5,687 nt of DNA, from NCBI GenBank assembly GCA_002792915.1, contig PFPF01000059.1:1-5687 (forward strand), read 5' to 3'. Shown here piece by piece: positions 4,216 to 5,687 of this stretch. Within the stretch, counting starts at the first letter, position 1, and each line of letters begins with the position of its first letter. This DNA is from Candidatus Micrarchaeota archaeon CG_4_10_14_0_2_um_filter_60_11. GTDB taxonomy: Archaea; Micrarchaeota; Micrarchaeia; Norongarragalinales; Norongarragalinaceae. The translations under genes and the position numbers were made by a program. The notes beneath the pieces are model-generated. The model did not search any database and was not told where the DNA came from. It saw only the letters and a program-made list of their open reading frames with translations.

Positions 4216-5649
4216 ATGAACGAATCCAGCCTGCTCGTTTTGAAGGCTTTGGAAAAAGATTACAAGGACGCGCGCGAGATAGCGCGGCGCGCCGGCGTTA
4301 GTTACGACTCCGTTATGAGCGCGCTCAAGGGCTTGGAAGAGGCGGGCTACGCCGCGCTGGAACGCGAAGTAGAGGAAAAGCCCGCGTTGACCGGCGAGGG
4401 CAGCCTCTACGCGAAAAACGGCTTGCCCGAACGCCGCCTGTATGACGCGGTCGTTGCGAAAGCCCTGCCGCTTGACGAAGCCGTGAAAAAGGCGGGCTTG
4501 AGCGAGAAAGAAAAAGGCATCGCGCTCCAGTGGGCGAAACGCAACGGATGGGTTGAGTTCGCGCGCGTGAACGCCGCGCAACAGTTGAAGGCGCTCAAGG
4601 CGCCATTGTCGAAAATAGAGGCCGCGCTTTCGGACGTTTCAAAGGCGGATGCGGAATCGATGAATATTCTGGTTTCGCGCGGTTTGGTTTCGCTCGCCAA
4701 GGAGAAAAAATTCAAGGCGCGCGTCACGCCCGCGGGCTTGCAGGCCGCAAAGGAAACGAAGGCAAAGGCCACGCAGCTTACCGCCGGGGACTTGAAGTCC
4801 GGCGCGTGGCGTTCGAAGGATTACGCGGGCTACGACTTGTCCACGCTCTCGGCTCCGCGCGCGTTCGGCAAAAAGCATTCTTACAAACAATTCATTAACG
4901 GAATCAAGTCCAAGCTCGTGGCGCTCGGGTTCCGCGAGGCGCGCGGCCCGCTCGTCGAGCTGGAGTTCTGGAACATGGACGCGCTGTTCATGGCGCAAGA
5001 CCACCCGGCACGCGAGATTCACGACGTTTTCCAGGTGGACGACCCGGCGCGCGGGGAAATACTCGACGCGGCCACACTGAAGCAGGTCAAAAAGGCGCAC
5101 GAGTCCGGGCTCGCGGGGTCCAAGGGTTGGGGTTACAAGTGGGACCCTGAAGTGGCCGCGCGGCTCGTGATGCGCTCGCAGACGACCTCGGTTAGCGCGC
5201 GGGAGCTGGCAAAAGGCGTCAAGCCGCCGGCGCGCACGTTTTGCATCGGCCGCGTTTTCCGTCCGGATGAAATCGACTGGAAGCACTTCATCGAGTTCAA
5301 CCAATGCGAAGGCATAGTTGCCGGCGAGGGAATGACTTTCCGCGAGCTGCTCGGCTACCTTGAGGACTTCGCAATCGAAGTTTTCGGCGCGGAACGCGTC
5401 AAGTTTGCCCCGTCATACTTCCCGTTCACCGAGCCGAGCGTGGAGCTTTACGCGGACATCCCCGGCCGCGGCTGGGCAGAGGTCGGCGGCGCGGGAATGT
5501 TCCGCCCGGAAATGCTGGAAGCGTTGGGCGTGCGCGTGCCAGTAATAGCTTGGGGCTTGGGCATCGACCGCCTCGCGATGATTCGCCTGGGTGCGAAGGA
5601 CATCCGCGACTTGACATCGAGCGACATCGAGTACTTGAGGTCGCACTGA
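4216..5649 (+). CDS. pheS: Phenylalanine--tRNA ligase, alpha subunit (archaeal type)
   Basis: This 477-aa class II synthetase subunit, with PheT, forms the alpha2-beta2 enzyme that attaches phenylalanine to tRNA-Phe in the cytosol. Residues 1-190 form the archaeal/eukaryotic N-terminal region of winged-helix modules (for example ARRAGVSYDSVMSALKGLEE at 23-42, then LTGEGSLYAKNGLPERRL at 58-75). The catalytic core follows: motif 1 region with PLVELEFWNMDALFMAQDHPAREIHDVF (245-272), motif 2 RVFRPDEIDWKHFIEFNQCEG (346-366), the Phe-pocket segment YFPFTEPSVELY (401-412) with GGAGMFRPEML (424-434), and motif 3 AWGLGIDRLAMIRLGAKDIRDL (445-466). All signature residues look intact and the length is normal. 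It is transcribed divergently from porD, and pheT starts one base after its stop. Confidence 0.97.
   Translation: MNESSLLVLKALEKDYKDAREIARRAGVSYDSVMSALKGLEEAGYAALEREVEEKPALTGEGSLYAKNGLPERRLYDAVVAKALPLDEAVKKAGLSEKEKGIALQWAKRNGWVEFARVNAAQQLKALKAPLSKIEAALSDVSKADAESMNILVSRGLVSLAKEKKFKARVTPAGLQAAKETKAKATQLTAGDLKSGAWRSKDYAGYDLSTLSAPRAFGKKHSYKQFINGIKSKLVALGFREARGPLVELEFWNMDALFMAQDHPAREIHDVFQVDDPARGEILDAATLKQVKKAHESGLAGSKGWGYKWDPEVAARLVMRSQTTSVSARELAKGVKPPARTFCIGRVFRPDEIDWKHFIEFNQCEGIVAGEGMTFRELLGYLEDFAIEVFGAERVKFAPSYFPFTEPSVELYADIPGRGWAEVGGAGMFRPEMLEALGVRVPVIAWGLGIDRLAMIRLGAKDIRDLTSSDIEYLRSH
5636..5641 (+). promoter_or_regulatory. Ribosome binding site of pheT
   Basis: TGAGGT lies 9 nt before the pheT ATG, within the last codons of pheS. 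It matches the standard archaeal Shine-Dalgarno core and supports the pheT start at 5651. Confidence 0.55.
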
Positions 5650-5650
5650 A

Positions 5651-5687
5651 ATGGTTTCCATCCAGGTTTCAAAGGAATTCCTGCTCC
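5651..5687 (+). CDS. pheT: Phenylalanine--tRNA ligase, beta subunit (5' end only)
   Basis: Only the first 12 codons are present before the window ends (MVSIQVSKEFLL). The pattern P/V-x-[VI]-x-V-x-K-E/D-x-L is the usual beginning of archaeal PheT, and its position one base after the pheS stop, with a GAGGT site upstream, fits the pheST operon. The beta chain carries the editing and tRNA-binding domains, none of which can be seen here. The identification rests mainly on context. Confidence 0.8.
   Translation, partial: MVSIQVSKEFLL

Noticed and set aside
4639..5304. Minus-strand ORF (221 aa) within pheS
   Set aside because: It is antisense to the conserved PheS catalytic core and has Arg/Leu-rich shadow composition.
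1..5687. CRISPR array, insertion sequence, tRNA or rRNA gene
   Set aside because: I saw no regularly spaced repeats, no transposase motifs, no terminal inverted repeats with target duplications, and no tRNA cloverleaf or rRNA signature on either strand.

Overview
The window looks archaeal, with GC-rich coding DNA. The evidence is a phenylalanyl-tRNA synthetase alpha chain of the archaeal/eukaryotic type with a long helix-turn-helix N-terminal region, a multi-subunit pyruvate:ferredoxin oxidoreductase (POR), T/A-rich TATA-like elements about 26 nt before several starts, very short intergenic gaps, and T-rich 3' ends. A compact-genome DPANN-type lineage (for example Micrarchaeota or Diapherotrites) is my guess from gene style. 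Nothing in the sequence proves it.

Layout. (1) 1-400 is the loosest region. It holds a small minus-strand ORF (54-230) that ends directly at a perfect hairpin (34-53). After it comes a non-coding stretch with back-to-back TATA-like elements, a UUCG-capped hairpin (329-344) and the boxes of a possible C/D guide RNA (303-369). (2) 404-1520, plus strand: a two-gene unit made of a small single-pass membrane protein with a UBA-like N-terminus and a two-TM/RCK protein built like a K+ channel but without the TVGYGD selectivity filter. (3) 1527-4164, minus strand, convergent with unit 2: porD, an unknown four-TM protein, porA, porB. The genes are tightly coupled by a 4-nt overlap and gaps of 4-7 nt, and two of them have strong GGAGTGA ribosome binding sites. 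(4) 4165-4215: a short divergent promoter containing a perfect 10-bp inverted repeat of a TATA-like sequence. (5) 4216-5687, plus strand: pheS, then the first 12 codons of pheT.

How the genes work together. PorA, PorB and PorD would form the core of an enzyme that oxidises pyruvate (or a related 2-oxoacid) with CoA to acyl-CoA, CO2 and reduced ferredoxin. The operon is complete within the window, bounded by a divergent gene upstream and a convergent gene downstream. It contains no gamma subunit, and a membrane protein of unknown role sits between delta and alpha. PheS and PheT form the heterotetrameric synthetase that charges tRNA-Phe. The most unusual points are the membrane protein embedded in the POR operon, the missing gamma subunit, the altered channel filter and the symmetric bidirectional promoter.
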